Positions 35,101 to 42,654 of a DNA stretch of 64,000 nt are shown in pieces. Each line of letters begins with the position of its first letter. The first letter of the stretch is position 1. The position numbers were made by a program, and so were the translations under genes. The notes beneath the pieces were generated by a model. It saw only the letters and a program-made list of their open reading frames with translations. It made no database searches and was not told the DNA's origin. Source of the DNA: Streptomyces umbrinus (lineage in GTDB: Bacteria; Actinomycetota; Actinomycetes; Streptomycetales; Streptomycetaceae); assembly GCF_030817415.1 (NCBI RefSeq), contig NZ_JAUSZI010000002.1, positions 3,906,001-3,970,000 of the forward strand, given 5' to 3'.

Positions 35101-35175
35101 GGGACCACGGAGCGTCACCTCGTAGCCCTGCGGTCCGCCCGCGCCGATCTCCACCTGGAAGTTGAGCACTTTCAT
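32155..35175 (-). CDS. CHAT (caspase-like) protease with WD40 propeller
   Basis: 1006-residue multidomain protein. Residues 1-370 form a CHAT peptidase with ELAGLPWEFLYDD. The catalytic His229 is in FHFIGHGGF and the catalytic Cys276 in VVLNACETG, followed by RRGVPAALAMQFPI. Residues about 385-520 are helical, TPR-like repeats (LYVQGLAALYTRRWDDAVAA, GHWAAAVEHLEAVVAAEPDY). About 525-690 is a disordered linker with Pro-Gln repeats. From about 695 a WD40-type propeller follows, with blocks such as FAFSRDGSRVAVGYE, MVFSPSGHRVVFATASG and VFSPDGTTLATGGADSG. The tail repeats DGGR-x-WPSR. CHAT plus TPR plus a sensor propeller is seen in prokaryotic conflict/defence proteases; the target is unknown. 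Confidence 0.85.
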   Translation of the reverse strand: MKVLNFQVEIGAGGPQGYEVTLRGPDGAETAALSKLPLRPDELRRLAARVPDAVLSSSAQLRRTVSAEERPVQELGRLLFDALLPGDGRALFAAARHRAAQEERQLRMVLRVRPPELAGLPWEFLYDDGQGSYVCPTTPLVRHPQVAAPQRPLRVAPPLRVLCMAARPDDLEPLALSTERQRLHSALAGLEQEGLIELGWTAGETWRDLRTALRRTGEGQWHVFHFIGHGGFDATAQEGTLALADEEGGTYHLGAENLTMVLESMPSLRLVVLNACETGRSSALDPFSSVAGALMRRGVPAALAMQFPISDRAAVEFSRTFYEGLAHRLPVDAAVTEARQAIRLTLPGTLEWGTPVLYMRSLDGLLFDLRDSPKAEAREQAQADSRELHDLYVQGLAALYTRRWDDAVAAFRAVVAQDGTYKDSRARLAEVLRSRRLEALFAAGTGAAEFGHWAAAVEHLEAVVAAEPDYRDARRRLEEARQQLARTALRAEIADLHRAGQWEAVLAVGERLARLSPQDADPDGLVTRAARELGAVASDRETGEEKPGTRHGERDEAGAQAQAPDADAQATVVMPGSVPVEPPDRNLLPGVGDEPARWVRGFEPEPGQVRGAPARPGASRAEDSRRVGAARGEPATKPDEPVRSPQPQPQPQRKPQPQRQPQQKPQAAPGGSGSGPQDVVLSEWPRPTAFAFSRDGSRVAVGYEGRRAVVADLGGNLLAHVRHPVAWQSAFATAKRAGAPVTGVALTPDGNHLATAVGPVVRIWSVAREAELQQLKFDDEVRAMVFSPSGHRVVFATASGTAYVWNTRTASTQVRMDLGTCPYRMSCAPGGLRLVTAGADGARVWNIASGERLAEIASGTEVLDAVFSPDGTTLATGGADSGAGIFDTRSGAEVLRLTGTGSVSRVAYDREGARLLTVVGLTVRMWDTTTGEALAGHRYTPDWFVHAVAFGPDRQARALARTGDALWLRRVGDGGRDAHWPSRTDDGGRETSWPSRSDDEGEVSHD

Positions 35176-35194
35176 CCGCGCACCCCCCGCCCGA

Positions 35195-35212
35195 ACGCCT
35201 GCGCGCAGGCGT
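35195..35212. promoter_or_regulatory. 18-bp perfect palindrome upstream of the CHAT gene
   Basis: ACGCCTGCGCGCAGGCGT, 20 bp before the CHAT start codon. It is a perfect dyad without a loop, so a protein operator is more likely than an RNA hairpin. Confidence 0.4.
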
Positions 35213-35269
35213 ATTCACCATGCCACGGCGAACGTGCGGAGGGGAGGGAAATAACCGCTGAATACGGAA

Positions 35270-35297
35270 GGCCCGCCCCCGGCACAGGGGGCGGGCC
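35270..35297 (-). terminator. Terminator hairpin after ilvE
   Basis: GGCCCGCCCCC, loop GGCACA, GGGGGCGGGCC: a perfect 11-bp stem. It lies downstream of ilvE on the minus strand and upstream of the CHAT gene, separating the two units. Confidence 0.65.
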
Positions 35298-35302
35298 TCA
35301 CG

Positions 35303-35352
35303 CAACGTAACCACTGAGCCCGGACGGCAACGTAACCGCCGAGCCGGAGCGG
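35303..35352. repeat. 25-bp tandem direct repeat
   Basis: Two adjacent copies of CAACGTAACC-R-C-Y-GAGCC followed by a GC-rich end (35303-35327 and 35328-35352), just after the ilvE stop codon. A third short relative (AATAACCGCTGA) lies near 35250. The role is unknown. Confidence 0.55.
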
Positions 35353-35368
35353 CGGCGGAGCCGGAGCC

Positions 35369-36457
35369 TCAGCCCAGGTTGTGCATCCAGCCGTGCTGGT
35401 CCTTCGTCACGCCCCGCTGGATGTCGAGGAGGGCCTGACGCAGCTTGATGGTGACCTCGCCGGGCTCGCCGCCGGACTGCTGCCACTCGGCGGAGGAGCG
35501 CTTGACCGTGCCGACGGGGGTGATGACGGCCGCCGTGCCGCAGGCGAAGACCTCGGTCAGGGTGCCGTTCTCGGCGTCGCGCTGCCACTGGTCGATGGAG
35601 ACGCGGGCCTCCTCGGACTCGTAACCGAGGTCACGGGCGACCGAGAGGAGCGAGTCGCGGGTGACGCCCTCCAGGATGGAGCCCGTCAGCGTGGGCGTGA
35701 CGATCTTGTCCCCGTACACGAAGTACAGGTTCATGCCGCCCAGTTCCTCGACCCACTTGTGCTCGACGGCGTCGAGGTAGCAGACCTGGTCGCAGCCCTT
35801 CGAGGCGGCCTCGGCCTGGGCGAGCAGGGACGCGGCGTAGTTGCCGCCGGTCTTGGCGTCGCCCATGCCGCCGGGGACGGCGCGCACGCGGTCCTCGGAG
35901 AGCCAGATCGAGACGGGCTTCACGCCGCCCGGGAAGTACGCGCCGGCCGGGGACGCGATGACCAGGAAGAGGTACTCGTTGGCGGGCTTCACGCCCAGGC
36001 CGACCTCGCTCGCGATCATGAACGGGCGCAGGTAGAGCGACTCCTCGCCGCCGTGCGCGGGCACCCATGCCTTGTCCTGCTGGACCAGAGCGTCGCACGC
36101 CTCGATGAACGTCTCGACGGGCAGCTCGGGCATGGCCAGGCGACGGGCGGAGGACTGGAAGCGCAGGGCGTTGCGGTCCGGGCGGAAGGTGGCGACGGAG
36201 CCGTCGGGCTGCCGGTAGGCCTTCAGACCCTCGAAGATCTCCTGCGCGTAGTGCAGGACGTTGGTCGCAGGGTCCAGGGAGAGCGGTCCGTACGGCGTGA
36301 GCTGGCCGTCGTGCCAGCCGCGGCCCTCGGTCCACTTGATCGTCACCATGTGGTCGGTGAAGTGGCGGCCGAACCCGGGGTTGGCGAGGATGGCCTCGCG
36401 CTCCGCGCCGGAAAGTGGCGAGGCCGAGGGCTTGAGCTCGATCGTGGGCGTCGTCAT
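35369..36457 (-). CDS. ilvE: Branched-chain amino acid aminotransferase
   Basis: PLP enzyme (class IV aminotransferase) making Leu, Ile and Val from their keto acids; cytoplasmic, 362 residues, normal length. Visible: [53 protein letters not shown], the PLP region [16 protein letters not shown] with the Schiff-base Lys, [13 protein letters not shown] and [17 protein letters not shown] 36457 with AAGGAC upstream. It follows leuB on the same strand, but a U-tract terminator and a candidate leader peptide lie between them, so ilvE probably has its own control. Confidence 0.95.
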   Translation of the reverse strand: MTTPTIELKPSASPLSGAEREAILANPGFGRHFTDHMVTIKWTEGRGWHDGQLTPYGPLSLDPATNVLHYAQEIFEGLKAYRQPDGSVATFRPDRNALRFQSSARRLAMPELPVETFIEACDALVQQDKAWVPAHGGEESLYLRPFMIASEVGLGVKPANEYLFLVIASPAGAYFPGGVKPVSIWLSEDRVRAVPGGMGDAKTGGNYAASLLAQAEAASKGCDQVCYLDAVEHKWVEELGGMNLYFVYGDKIVTPTLTGSILEGVTRDSLLSVARDLGYESEEARVSIDQWQRDAENGTLTEVFACGTAAVITPVGTVKRSSAEWQQSGGEPGEVTIKLRQALLDIQRGVTKDQHGWMHNLG

Positions 36458-36569
36458 GAATGGTTGTCCTTCACCGGTTGTGTGTGACGGGCCGCGCTCA
36501 CGCCTGTACCTGCCAGTGGCCGGTGTTAGGACGTCCGAGCATTCCCTCATTCCGCGGCTCCGCGTTCGA

Positions 36570-36647
36570 TTATCGCGCGTGCGGGGCCATGGACGAAAAG
36601 GGCGTGAATGCGACCCAGAGGATGATGGTGACACCCGGCGGGGACAT
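36570..36647 (-). CDS. Candidate leader peptide of ilvE
   Basis: 25-codon ORF between leuB and ilv[21 protein letters not shown], then APHAR and TAA. It contains Val-Thr-Ile-Ile-Leu-Trp-Val, a run rich in the amino acids that IlvE produces. The ATG comes three nt after the U-tract of the leuB terminator, and the first codons can pair with the terminator arm (see 36633-36682). There is no clear ribosome site. Good position and composition, but unproven. Confidence 0.35.
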   Translation of the reverse strand: MSPPGVTIILWVAFTPFSSMAPHAR

Positions 36648-36682
36648 AGAAAAGCCGCCGGGTGTTTGCGTGACCCGGCGGC
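36633..36682 (-). terminator. leuB terminator with a competing third arm
   Basis: On the minus strand, arm A GCCGCCGGGT (36682-36673) pairs with arm B ACCCGGCGGC (36663-36654), followed by TTTTCT: an intrinsic terminator for leuB. Arm C CCGCCGGGT (36641-36633) can also pair with B. The alternative A-B or B-C folding is what an attenuator needs. Confidence 0.6.
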
Positions 36683-36703
36683 TTCGAGAGTTTCGAGTGG
36701 CGC

Positions 36704-36740
36704 TGGGGGTCCCCCCGCGCCTTAAAGCTGTGGGGGAGGG
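36704..36740. repeat. GGGGGTCCCCCC-type dispersed repeat
   Basis: TGGGGGTCCCCCC, then an AT-richer loop, then TGTGGGGGAGGG, immediately after the leuB stop. Close relatives occur at 60868-60910 (opposite orientation) and 63055-63094, each at the end of a gene. They fold into C/G-tract hairpins. Confidence 0.55.
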
Positions 36741-37784
36741 TCAGCCGGCTACTCGTACGGCGAGCGCGTCGCCGATTTCCTCGGTGCTGCGGGCGGGCTT
36801 GCCGACGCGCTCCGCGAGGTCGGCGGAGACGGCCGCCTCGATGCGCGCGGCCTCGGACTCGTGGCCGAGGTGGCGCAGCAGGAGGGCGACGGACAGGACG
36901 GTGGCGCTGGGGTCGGCCTTGCCCTGGCCCGCGATGTCCGGGGCCGAGCCGTGGACGGGCTCGAACATGGACGGGAACTCGCCGCTCGGGTTGATGTTGC
37001 CGGAGGCGGCGACACCGATGCCGCCGGAGACGGCCGCGGCGAGGTCGGTGATGATGTCGCCGAAGAGGTTGTCGGTGACGATCACGTCGAAGCGGGCGGG
37101 GTCCGTGACGAGGTAGATCGTCGCGGCGTCCACGTGGATGTAGTCCGTGGCGACCTCGGGGAACTCCTCGGCCACCTTGTTGAAGACGTTCGTCCACAGG
37201 TGACCCGCGAAGGTCAGCACGTTGTTCTTGTGGACCAGCGTGAGCTTCTTGCGCGGGCGGGCCTGGGCGCGGGCGAACGCGTCACGGACGACGCGCTCCA
37301 CACCGAAGGCCGTGTTCACGGAGACCTCGGTGGCGACCTCGTGCTCGGTGCCCTTGCGGATGGTGCCGCCGTTGCCCGTGTACGGGCCCTCGGTGCCCTC
37401 GCGGACCACGACGAAGTCGATCTCCGGCTGGCCGGCGAGCGGGGTGGCGACACCCGGAAGGAGCTTCGACGGACGCAGGTTGACGTGGTGGTCGAAGGCG
37501 AAGCGGAGCTTGAGCAGGAAACCGCGCTCCAGCACACCGGACGGCACGCTCGGGTCGCCGATCGCGCCGAGCAGGATGGCGTCGTGCTTCTTCAGGGCGT
37601 CCAGGTCGGCCTCGGTGAGGGTCTCACCGGTCGCGTGGTAGCGCTTGGCGCCGAAGTCGAACTCCTTGGTCTCCAGCTTCACATCCTGCGGGAGGACGGC
37701 CGAGAGGACCTTCAGGCCTTGGGCCACGACTTCCTGGCCGATGCCGTCACCGGGGATCACTGCGAGATTGAGGCTGCGAGACAT
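36741..37784 (-). CDS. leuB: 3-isopropylmalate dehydrogenase
   Basis: Oxidatively decarboxylates 3-isopropylmalate in leucine synthesis (NAD+ dependent). 347 residues. Family blocks: [83 protein letters not shown], the metal/active site [20 protein letters not shown] and [20 protein letters not shown]. This is the short actinobacterial/archaeal-like LeuB form. ATG 37784 has GAGGAG upstream. It is divergent from the phosphatase gene and followed by its own terminator. Confidence 0.95.
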   Translation of the reverse strand: MSRSLNLAVIPGDGIGQEVVAQGLKVLSAVLPQDVKLETKEFDFGAKRYHATGETLTEADLDALKKHDAILLGAIGDPSVPSGVLERGFLLKLRFAFDHHVNLRPSKLLPGVATPLAGQPEIDFVVVREGTEGPYTGNGGTIRKGTEHEVATEVSVNTAFGVERVVRDAFARAQARPRKKLTLVHKNNVLTFAGHLWTNVFNKVAEEFPEVATDYIHVDAATIYLVTDPARFDVIVTDNLFGDIITDLAAAVSGGIGVAASGNINPSGEFPSMFEPVHGSAPDIAGQGKADPSATVLSVALLLRHLGHESEAARIEAAVSADLAERVGKPARSTEEIGDALAVRVAG

Positions 37785-37875
37785 GTCGGCACCCTACTCC
37801 TCGTCCCACGGGATGACATGGGGAGTCCGCGATACGGACACCACCGGATGGCCGCGCATCAATCTGTCGGCTCCC

Positions 37876-37897
37876 GTTCACCCGTACGTATGGCGGT
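37876..37897 (+). promoter_or_regulatory. PHO-box-like sequence upstream of the phosphatase
   Basis: GTTCACCCGTA (37876-37886) matches one 11-nt unit of the Streptomyces PhoP box; the next 11 nt (CGTATGGCGGT) fit poorly. It lies 41 nt before the start of a phosphatase gene, where phosphate control would make sense. Confidence 0.3.
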
Positions 37898-37926
37898 TGT
37901 TGGGACACGCTGGGAAGTTCAGGGAC

Positions 37927-39510
37927 ATGGACACTCCCGACGTCGGCATCCCGCCGCAGCTCGCACGCCGGATGAGCATGGCGGAGCAGTACGAGTACCT
38001 GCGGACGAAGTACTCGCGGCGCCGCGCCCTGGTGACCGCGGGCGCGGTGGCCGGCGGGCTGCTGACCGGCTGCTCCGGCTCGGGCTCCGGTACGGACACG
38101 GCGAGCCGGACGGCCTCACCCCTGTCCGCCACGTCCACGCCCACCGGCACAGGGCGGGTGAACGGCTCGGTCGTCACCCCCTTCGGCCGCCACCTCGCCT
38201 TCGGCGCGGACCCGAAGACCCAGATGCGGATCTCGTGGCAGGTGCCGCTCCCGGTCAAGAAGCCGTACGTGCGTGTGGGGCTGAAGCCGTGGGAACTGAG
38301 CCGGAAGATCGAGGCCGAGGTCCGCGACCTGCACACCCCTGAGGTGGAGGGGCAGCGGCTCGCGGTGGAGCAGTACTACCTGCACGCGGCGCTCGACGGC
38401 CTGCGCCCCGGCACGACGTACTACTACGGCGTCGGTCACGAGGGCTTCGACCCGGCGTCCAGGGAACGGCATTCCACGGTCGGCTCGTTCACCACGGCGC
38501 CCGCCCGCCCCGAGACGTTCGTGTTCACCGCGTTCGGCGACCAGGGCGTCACCGCGGACGCGCTCGCCAACGACCGGCTGATCCTCGGCCGGCAGCCGTC
38601 CTTCCATCTGCACGCGGGGGACATCTGCTACGCCGACGACACGGGACACGGCGAGAAGTCGGACTACTACGCCCCCACCACCTGGGACCTGTTCCTCAAG
38701 CAGACCGAGCCGGTGGCCAGGTCCGTCCCGTGGATGGTGACGACCGGCAACCACGACATGGAGGCGTGGTACTCACCGAACGGGTACGGCGGGCAGTCCG
38801 CGCGCTGGGCCCTCCCGGACAACGGCTTCGACGCGAAGAACTCCCCGGGCGTCTATTCATTCACGTACGGCAATGTCGGGGTGGTGGCGCTGGACGCGAA
38901 CGACGTGTCGTACGAGATCCCCGCCAACAAGAGCTACTCGGACGGTAAGCAGACCGCCTGGCTCGACAGGCGGCTCGGTGAACTGCGGGGGCAGGTCGAC
39001 TTCATCGTGGTCTTCTTCCACCACTGCACGTACTCGACGTCGACCCACGCCTCGGACGGCGGCGTGCGCGACGCCTGGCTGCCGCTGTTCACCAAGCACC
39101 AGGTGGACCTGGTGATCAACGGGCACAACCACGTCTACGAACGGACCGACGCCATCAAGGGCGGCAAGGTGGGCAGGCGGGTACCCGTCGGCGCGTCGAC
39201 GGATCCGACGAAGGACGGGATCGTGTACGTCACGGCGGGCGGGGCGGGCAAGAGCCTCTACCACTTCCCCGCCGGGGTGAAGGACAGCTACGAGGGGAAG
39301 ATCGCCGACCGCGAGTCCGTGAAGACGTACCACTGGACGAAGTCGCGGGACCAGAACCCCGACACCGTGGAGTGGTCGAGGGTGCGGTACACCGGCTACT
39401 CCTTCCTCTCCGTGGAGGCGCAGGCGGGAGCGGCTCCGAAGCTCAAGGTGTCGGCGCTGGCGCAGAGCGGCGAACGCATCGACCACTTCGAGGTGCGGCG
39501 CGGGGCGTGA
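37927..39510 (+). CDS. Purple acid phosphatase-like metallophosphoesterase, Tat lipoprotein
   Basis: 527 residues. N-terminus: twin-arginine signal YSRRRALVTAGAVAGG and lipobox LLTGC (Cys49), so it is exported folded and lipid-anchored. A Ser/Thr linker leads to an N-terminal fibronectin-like PAP domain (QMRISWQVPLPVKKPYVRVG, GLRPGTTYYYGVGHEGFD). The dinuclear metal core follows: FGDQG, GDICYAD, TTGNHD, VVFFHHCTY and NGHNHVYER, all typical of purple acid phosphatases. It ends VSALAQSGERIDHFEVRRG. Substrates are phosphate esters outside the cell. ATG 37927; GGGAAG nine nt upstream. A half PHO box lies upstream, and a hairpin terminator overlaps the stop. Confidence 0.9.
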   Translation: MDTPDVGIPPQLARRMSMAEQYEYLRTKYSRRRALVTAGAVAGGLLTGCSGSGSGTDTASRTASPLSATSTPTGTGRVNGSVVTPFGRHLAFGADPKTQMRISWQVPLPVKKPYVRVGLKPWELSRKIEAEVRDLHTPEVEGQRLAVEQYYLHAALDGLRPGTTYYYGVGHEGFDPASRERHSTVGSFTTAPARPETFVFTAFGDQGVTADALANDRLILGRQPSFHLHAGDICYADDTGHGEKSDYYAPTTWDLFLKQTEPVARSVPWMVTTGNHDMEAWYSPNGYGGQSARWALPDNGFDAKNSPGVYSFTYGNVGVVALDANDVSYEIPANKSYSDGKQTAWLDRRLGELRGQVDFIVVFFHHCTYSTSTHASDGGVRDAWLPLFTKHQVDLVINGHNHVYERTDAIKGGKVGRRVPVGASTDPTKDGIVYVTAGGAGKSLYHFPAGVKDSYEGKIADRESVKTYHWTKSRDQNPDTVEWSRVRYTGYSFLSVEAQAGAAPKLKVSALAQSGERIDHFEVRRGA

Positions 39511-39529
39511 GGCCCCGCGCCGCACCTCG
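39489..39529 (+). terminator. 18-bp hairpin overlapping the phosphatase stop codon
   Basis: CGAGGTGCGGCGCGGGGC (39489-39506) pairs perfectly with 39512-39529. The 5-nt loop GTGAG contains the TGA stop codon, so the last codons form the left arm. Confidence 0.65.
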
Positions 39530-39612
39530 TGCGGGCGCGGCTCCCGGCTTCCATCGGTGAGGCGTGAAAGTGAAGCGTGCAGGTGAGGCGTGCAAATGAG
39601 GCAGGACCGGGC

Positions 39613-39741
39613 TCAGTGCCCGGTCGAGCCGCCGTTGTCCCTGCGGTCGAGGGCGCGCTGGAGCGCGGCGGCGGCGTTCTTGCGGTCGGACTCGCTCGAA
39701 CGGGAGACGTGACGGACTCGGCGGGCGGTCGTCTCGGCCAT
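39613..39741 (-). CDS. Small basic protein, hypothetical
   Basis: 42 residues: MAETTARRVRHVSRSSESDR, KNAAAALQRALDRRDNGG, STGH. It is preceded by AAGGAG ten nt before ATG 39741. Small Arg-rich proteins of this kind are widespread in Streptomyces; no function is known to me. It stands alone between the phosphatase and the LysR gene. Confidence 0.55.
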   Translation of the reverse strand: MAETTARRVRHVSRSSESDRKNAAAALQRALDRRDNGGSTGH

Positions 39742-39972
39742 GATGAATCGACTCCTTGCCTCCGGCAGCGGCCGCCGGAAGTGCGATGAGGGATTACGAG
39801 ACGCCGGGTGGGGCGGGGAGCGGTGCCGCAGGGGTTGCCTGCCAGGGCTCCGGCTCACGACCGCCATTCGCTTGGTCTAGCGAGACGTTCGGCTCCTACA
39901 AAGCTAGGCGAGGACCGCGCATCTGTCTCCACAGTTAGTCGGACTTCCTACTATCTGAGACGACGGATCGGG

Positions 39973-40947
39973 TCACACCGCGCTGACCTGCGCTTTCCGT
40001 ATCCGCGGGTGAAGGGCCCGCAGTTCCCTGATCAGCGCACGAACGGCGACCGTCGTGGCGAGTTCGGGCGTGGTGACGTAGCCCACGGACCGGGTCGGGC
40101 GGTCGGGACCGAGATCGGTGATCTCTGTTGTGAGCGGTGCGCTCGTGAGCGACAGCGCGGGCATGATGGCCATTCCGAGACCGCTGCTCACCATCGAGAG
40201 CACCGCTCCGTCGTCCTCGGCGCGGACCGTCGCGCACGGGATCCAGTCCTGCGCGGCCCACCATGCCCGGGTGTACGACGAGCAGTTCTCCTGCCAGTCG
40301 ACCAGCGGCAAGGAGCGCGGGTCCGGATGACCGGCCGGATGGACCAGGGAGTACGGCTCCTCCAGGAGGACGTCGCCGATCAGTTCCGGCGGTACGGGAG
40401 CGCTCGTCCCGAGCGTGGCGATCCCGATGTCCGCCCGGCCATCGGCCACCTCCCCCGCCGTGCCGGGTCCGATCTCCCGTACGACCCGCACGGTCGGGTC
40501 GATCGCAGGGTGGCGTGCGGTCAGCCGTTCCAGCGCGGGCGGCAGAAGGTGCAGGGCCGCGCTGCGGAACGCGGCGATGCGCAGCGGTCCGGCGACGGTG
40601 TCGCCGCCGCCCGGGCCCGCTCCGACGCCCCGTGTCTCGGCGGCGAGCGTGTCCAGCATGCGCAGGACCCGCCGTGCGTGTGCCACGGCCCGGGCCCCCG
40701 CGAGGGTGGGACGGGCGCCGTGCCGGCCACGTACGAAGAGGACGACGCCGAGCTTGCGTTCGATGCCGCGCACCGCGTGGGACATCGCGGACTGGGACGT
40801 GCCGAGCGCCACGGCTGCCGCCGAGAAGCCTCCCTCTCCCGCCACAGCCACGAGGGTGCGCAGTTCCTGCGGGGCGAGATCGGGGGTGGGTGCGGGTTCG
40901 GGTGCGGCTGCAGGTGAGGGTGAGGGTGCGGGTGTGGCTGCGGTCAT
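39973..40947 (-). CDS. LysR family transcriptional regulator
   Basis: 324 residues. A Pro/Ala repeat tail (about 25 residues) precedes the winged HTH: LRTLVAVAGEGGFSAAAVAL, GTSQSAMSHAVRGIERKLGV, LFVRGRHGARPTLAGA. The periplasmic-binding-like sensor domain follows (GPLRIAAFRSAALHLLPPAL, DVLLEEPYSLVHPAGHPD, MVSSGLGMAIMPALSL). ATG 40947 follows GGGAG. It is divergent from an NADP oxidoreductase with a T-N11-A dyad between them (40968-40982), so it likely controls that gene and itself. Confidence 0.9.
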   Translation of the reverse strand: MTAATPAPSPSPAAAPEPAPTPDLAPQELRTLVAVAGEGGFSAAAVALGTSQSAMSHAVRGIERKLGVVLFVRGRHGARPTLAGARAVAHARRVLRMLDTLAAETRGVGAGPGGGDTVAGPLRIAAFRSAALHLLPPALERLTARHPAIDPTVRVVREIGPGTAGEVADGRADIGIATLGTSAPVPPELIGDVLLEEPYSLVHPAGHPDPRSLPLVDWQENCSSYTRAWWAAQDWIPCATVRAEDDGAVLSMVSSGLGMAIMPALSLTSAPLTTEITDLGPDRPTRSVGYVTTPELATTVAVRALIRELRALHPRIRKAQVSAV

Positions 40948-40967
40948 CGGGGCTCCCACCTGGCGCT

Positions 40968-40982
40968 ATGAGCACGGCTCAT
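40968..40982. promoter_or_regulatory. LysR-type operator (T-N11-A dyad)
   Basis: ATGAGC-ACG-GCTCAT, containing TGAGCACGGCTCA = T-N11-A, midway between the divergent LysR and oxidoreductase starts. A further half site (CATGAGC) lies at 40997-41003. Confidence 0.55.
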
Positions 40983-41049
40983 GGATGCGGCCGTACCATG
41001 AGCGCAACCCTCTGCCCGAGCGGCACATTCCTTCCTACGGTCCCGTTCC

Positions 41050-42054
41050 ATGAACGACATCGCGCTCACCGTGCAGCAGACCGCCCGCCCGACCGGCTTC
41101 CCCTCCCCGGACCACTTCCGCTTCGCCGAGTCGCCCGTGCCCGAGCCCTCGCCGGGCACGGCCCTCGTGGAGAACCTCTACTGGTCCGTCGACCCGTACC
41201 ACCGCGAGATGATGGACGGGGACTTCGAGTTGAACGCCCCGCTGGAGGGCCGCACGCTCGGCCGGATCGTCGAGTCGCGCGACCCGGCGCTCCCCGAGGG
41301 GGAGATCGTGTTCCACCGCCACGGCTGGCGCACCCACTCCGTCGTACGCCCGGAGGAGACAAGACTGCTCCCGCACCACGACGGCGTACCCCTCTCCGCC
41401 CATCTGAGCGTGCTCGGCGGTACCGGCCTGACCGCGTACGTCGGTCTGACACGCATCGCCCGGCTCCGCGAGGGGGACGACCTGTTCGTCTCCGCGGCGG
41501 CGGGCGGGGTCGGCACGGCCACCGGACGCTTCGCCCGGCTCATGGGCGCGGGACTGCTGGTGGGCAGCGCGGGTTCGGCGGCCAAGGTCGCACACCTCAA
41601 GGAACACGTCGGCTACGACGAGGCCTTCGACCACCACGAGGGCCCCGTCGCCGAGCAGTTGGCGAAGGCGGCACCGGACGGCATCGACGTGTTCGTCGAC
41701 AACGTCGGCGGCGACCACCTCGGCGCGGCGATCGGCGCCCTGCGCGAGCACGGCCGGGTGGTGCGCATCGGCACGGTCGGCCAGTACAACACCCGGGACG
41801 CCCCGCCCGTCCTCTTCAACCATGCCGACGTCGTCGAGAAGAGCCTGCGCATCGAGGGCTTCCTCGTGAGCAACCACCGCGGGCTGCAGGAGGAGTTGTA
41901 CGAGTTCGCCGTACCGCATCTGCTCGACGGCCGCCTCACGCCCGACGAGACGGTGGTCGACGGCTTCGAGGAGATCGTGGACGCGTTCGTCTCGATGCTG
42001 CGGGGCGGCAACACGGGCAAGATGATCGTGAGGCGGACCGGGAACGGTCTCTGA
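41050..42054 (+). CDS. MDR-family NADP-dependent oxidoreductase
   Basis: Zinc-less medium-chain dehydrogenase/reductase of the leukotriene B4 dehydrogenase/YncB type, 334 residues, reducing enones or aldehydes with NADPH. It has ENLYWSVDPYHREMMDGDFE near the start (family YLSVDPYMR-like), VLGGTGLTAYVGLTRIARLR, the nucleotide loop VSAAAGGVGTATGRFARLMG, FVDNVGGDHLGAAIGALREH, RVVRIGTVGQYN and a C-terminal GFEEIVDAFVSMLRGGNTGK. It is divergently paired with a LysR regulator, suggesting induction by its substrate or a related stress compound. Confidence 0.88.
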   Translation: MNDIALTVQQTARPTGFPSPDHFRFAESPVPEPSPGTALVENLYWSVDPYHREMMDGDFELNAPLEGRTLGRIVESRDPALPEGEIVFHRHGWRTHSVVRPEETRLLPHHDGVPLSAHLSVLGGTGLTAYVGLTRIARLREGDDLFVSAAAGGVGTATGRFARLMGAGLLVGSAGSAAKVAHLKEHVGYDEAFDHHEGPVAEQLAKAAPDGIDVFVDNVGGDHLGAAIGALREHGRVVRIGTVGQYNTRDAPPVLFNHADVVEKSLRIEGFLVSNHRGLQEELYEFAVPHLLDGRLTPDETVVDGFEEIVDAFVSMLRGGNTGKMIVRRTGNGL

Positions 42055-42108
42055 GGGCGGGCTCCTTCGAAAGCGGGCCCCATGGGGCGCATGGGACGCC
42101 GGCCCCCT

Positions 42109-42648
42109 CTACAGGACATCGCCGTCGCGCCAGTCGAAGGTGAGACCGCGGGACGGGTCGAGGGGGCCTGCGGAGGCGGGGCGGATGAATGTAGTGCCCT
42201 CCTCGTCGGGAAGGGGCACGATGCCGTCCGGGCCGAGGGCGGAGATCCGGCCCCGCCAGACCTGCCAGCCGCGGGCCGTGTAGAGGGCGGCGCCCTCGTC
42301 GCTGGCGGAGAGCGCACCGAGGGCGTACGCCCGGTCGACGACCTCTTCCAGGGCGGCCATGATCTGCCCGCCGAGGCCGGTCCGGCGTACGTCCGCACGG
42401 ACGGCGACCGCCTCGACGTATCCCGTGCGCAGGGAGCGGCCCCGGTGCAGCACCCGCCGCATGACCACCGAGCCGTGGGCGGCGAGTCCGGACCCGTCGT
42501 GCACGAGGGCGTGCATCCCGCCGAGCCCGTGGTCCCAGTCCTCGTCGGAGAAATCGCCCTCGAACGCGTCGTCCAGGAGGGTGCGGACGGCGCGGAGTTC
42601 GGCGGGGGCGAGGTCCGCCGTGTGGGCGGTGCGCAGTCGGATGGTCAT
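42109..42648 (-). CDS. Aminoglycoside 2'-N-acetyltransferase-like GNAT protein
   Basis: 179 residues. Strongly resembles AAC(2')-I enzymes: FEGDFSDEDWDHGLGGMHAL, VVMRRVLHRGRSLRTGYVEA, VAVRADVRRTGLGGQIMAAL (acetyl-CoA loop), LGALSASDEGAALYTARGWQ, LPDEEGTTFI and a final FDWRDGDVL. Such enzymes acetylate the 2'-amino group of aminoglycosides; the physiological role in non-producers is unclear. ATG 42648 is six nt after GATACT (leaderless) with no ribosome site. It is divergent from a quinone oxidoreductase. Confidence 0.82.
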   Translation of the reverse strand: MTIRLRTAHTADLAPAELRAVRTLLDDAFEGDFSDEDWDHGLGGMHALVHDGSGLAAHGSVVMRRVLHRGRSLRTGYVEAVAVRADVRRTGLGGQIMAALEEVVDRAYALGALSASDEGAALYTARGWQVWRGRISALGPDGIVPLPDEEGTTFIRPASAGPLDPSRGLTFDWRDGDVL

Positions 42649-42654
42649 CGCATC

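Noticed and set aside
34396..35175. CHAT gene as part of a type III-E gRAMP or gasdermin system
   Set aside because: No Cas7-like, RpoE-like or gasdermin-like gene is adjacent; the only linked gene is the unrecognised 163-residue partner.
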